A stretch of DNA of 64,000 bases from Comamonas sp. KCTC 72670 (GTDB taxonomy: Bacteria; Myxococcota; Myxococcia; Myxococcales; Myxococcaceae), in assembly GCA_014656495.1 (NCBI GenBank), contig BNCN01000013.1, forward strand, positions 126,814 through 190,813, written 5' to 3'. This document shows, piece after piece, positions 62,641 to 64,000 of the stretch (positions are counted from its first letter, which is position 1; each line of letters begins with the position of its first letter). The position numbers were made by a program, and so were the translations under genes. The notes beneath the pieces are model-generated. The model made no database searches and was not told the origin of the DNA. It worked only from the letters and a program-made list of their open reading frames with translations.

Positions 62641-64000
62641 AGCAAGCGCGCCCATTCACCGTGGCAGATGACACTGCTCGCGCTCGCGCTTGCGGGCTTG
62701 GCCGCGGGCTGCGTCCTCTACCTGGCGCATGCCGCCGCCGCGGCCCGTTGGGCGTGGGCCGCGACCACCACCGTCGTCTTGATTCCCACGCTCGGCGCCG
62801 TCATCCAGGGCCTGCTGCGCAGAGAGACCGGCGTGGACCTCATCGCGGTCCTGGCCATGGCGGGCGCGCTGGCGCTCGGCGAGAACCTCGCGGGCGCCAT
62901 CATCGCCGTGATGCTCACGGGAGGAGCGGCGCTCGAGCGCTTCGCGGTCGCTCGGGCCCACCGTGAGCTCGCAGCGCTCCTGGAGCGGGCGCCGCGCGTC
63001 GCACACCGGCGCGCCGGGCGTGACATCGTCGACGTGGACGTCGCGGAGGTCGGGCTCGGCGACTTCCTCGTCATCAAACCGGGTGAGGTGGTTCCCGCCG
63101 ATGGCATCGTCGGAGGAGGAGGCGCCGTGCTGGACGAGTCGGCGCTCACGGGGGAGTCGAAACCCGTGCGACTCGACGCCGGCACGCCGGTCCGCAGCGG
63201 GAGCACGAACGCCGGGGGCCCCTTCGAGCTGCGCGTCACCGCCCCCGCGGCCGAGAGCACGTATGCGGGCATCATTCGACTGGTCAAGGCGGCCGAGGCG
63301 TCGAAGGCGCCCTTCGTCCAGCTCGCGGACCGCTACGCACTCGGGTTCCTGGGCCTCACGCTCGCCCTGTCCGCCTTCGCGGGGTTCGTGGGCGGCCCGG
63401 ACCGCGCGCTCGCGGTGCTCGTCGTGGCGACCCCCTGCCCGCTGCTCCTGGCCGCTCCGGCGGCGCTCATCGCCGGTGTCTCTCGCGCGGCGAAGCACGG
63501 CATCATCGTCAAGGGCGGAGGCCCGCTCGAAACGCTCGCGCGCGTCAAGGTGCTGCTCCTCGACAAGACGGGGACGGTGACGTCGGCGCGGCCGCAGGTC
63601 GTCGCGGTCGAAGCGCTCGGGCCCCTGTCGTCGGACGACGTCGTCCGGCTCGCGGCGTCTGTCGAGCAGCTATCCGTCCACCCGTTCGCCCCCGCGATTC
63701 TCGCGGAGGCACGCGACCGGCGCATGGAGCTCAGCTTCCCGCTCGACGTCCGCGAACAGATGGGCACGGGCCTCGCGGGGACCGTCGACGGCCGCCGCGT
63801 GACGGTGGGCCAACTCGCCTACGCGGCACCGGACACGCCCCGCACGCCGGAGCTGCGGTCCATCGAGCTGCGCACGGCGGTTGAAGGCTCCTCGAGCGTC
63901 TACGTCTCCGTCGACGGCGCGCTCGCGGGCGTCCTCCTGCTTCAGGACCCGATTCGACCGGAGGCGCCTCGCACGCTGCGCTCGCTCCGGGCCGCGGGCG
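62641..64000 (+). CDS. P1B-type heavy-metal ATPase, partial (3' end beyond right edge)
   Basis: 453 residues are visible. Four TM helices near the N-terminus (about 11-110) precede the actuator domain with DESALTGESKP (TGES about 170). The metal-path helix has ATPCPLLLAAPA (TPCP about 264-267) rather than CPC or CPH. The phosphorylation site is LLLDKTGTVTS (Asp308) and the nucleotide domain has QLSVHPFAPA (His347). No N-terminal metal-binding domain is seen, but the start is uncertain: GTG 62641 is used, ATG 62527 and ATG 62545 are in frame upstream. The ion cannot be told. It is divergent from the propeller gene. Confidence 0.88.

Overview
The window is about 64 kb of very GC-rich (roughly 70%), densely coding DNA. 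Gene content points to a predatory myxobacterium of the Myxococcaceae (Myxococcus, Corallococcus or Pyxidicoccus type). The indications are many lipoproteins, eukaryote-like Ser/Thr kinases, an FHA-domain sigma-54 activator, PilZ and GGDEF proteins, a PEGA-domain kinase-like protein, and a six-TM/two-GAF/GGDEF protein resembling Myxococcus DmxA next to ftsB. This placement is inference from gene content only. No rRNA, tRNA, CRISPR array, transposase or phage gene was seen.

Layout. 1-2250 (minus): an S26-like peptidase, a PqqD-like protein, a lipoprotein and a secreted protein cut by the left edge, forming a tight operon behind a perfect palindrome. 2393-7449 (minus): hisS, psd and a lipoprotein as one operon, then a metallophosphoesterase, a PilZ protein and a PfkB kinase. 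7560-10789 (minus): an Mla-type lipid transport operon (mlaE, mlaF, long mlaD). 10954-13026 (plus): a zinc-ribbon/Tudor-like protein and an exported protein. 13061-19661 (minus): a six-gene operon of a zinc-ribbon protein, a pseudokinase-PEGA protein, a NarL-type response regulator, an active and an inactive M16 peptidase, and a pseudouridine synthase. 19734-25451: a HAD-type 5'-nucleotidase, a Uma2 protein, a methyltransferase and a di-heme oxidoreductase with a glucan-binding-like N-terminus. 25515-29048 (minus): a Fur-family regulator with a TlpA-like lipoprotein, then ftsB overlapping the dmxA-like gene. 29437-33588: small zinc ribbons, unknown proteins and a PHP protein. 33646-35799: a surface amylase. 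35900-39216: a Ser/Thr kinase divergent from an FHA/sigma-54 activator. 39337-46490: lipoproteins, a pentapeptide-repeat protein, an OmpR/histidine kinase pair and a Tat-exported dioxygenase.

The clearest metabolic unit is 47437-54641. It holds glgE, treS, maltokinase and glgB in one operon, the complete route from trehalose through maltose and maltose-1-phosphate to branched alpha-glucan. It is divergent from an ECF sigma factor gene. Next to it, 54727-58006 (LysR regulator, aldo/keto reductase, Gal80-like dehydrogenase) has a more relaxed third codon position than its neighbours and may be acquired DNA. The right end (58133-64000) holds an unknown protein, a lipoprotein, a 660-base non-coding stretch with short repeats, a large lipoprotein joining a degenerate SGNH fold to an Asp-box propeller, and a P1B-type metal ATPase cut by the right edge.

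The most promising leads are the pseudokinase operon, the degenerate SGNH/propeller protein, the S26-PqqD operon, the zinc-ribbon/Tudor-like protein, the terminator-like hairpin abutting a strong promoter near 33300, and the di-heme oxidoreductase fused to a glucan-binding-like module.
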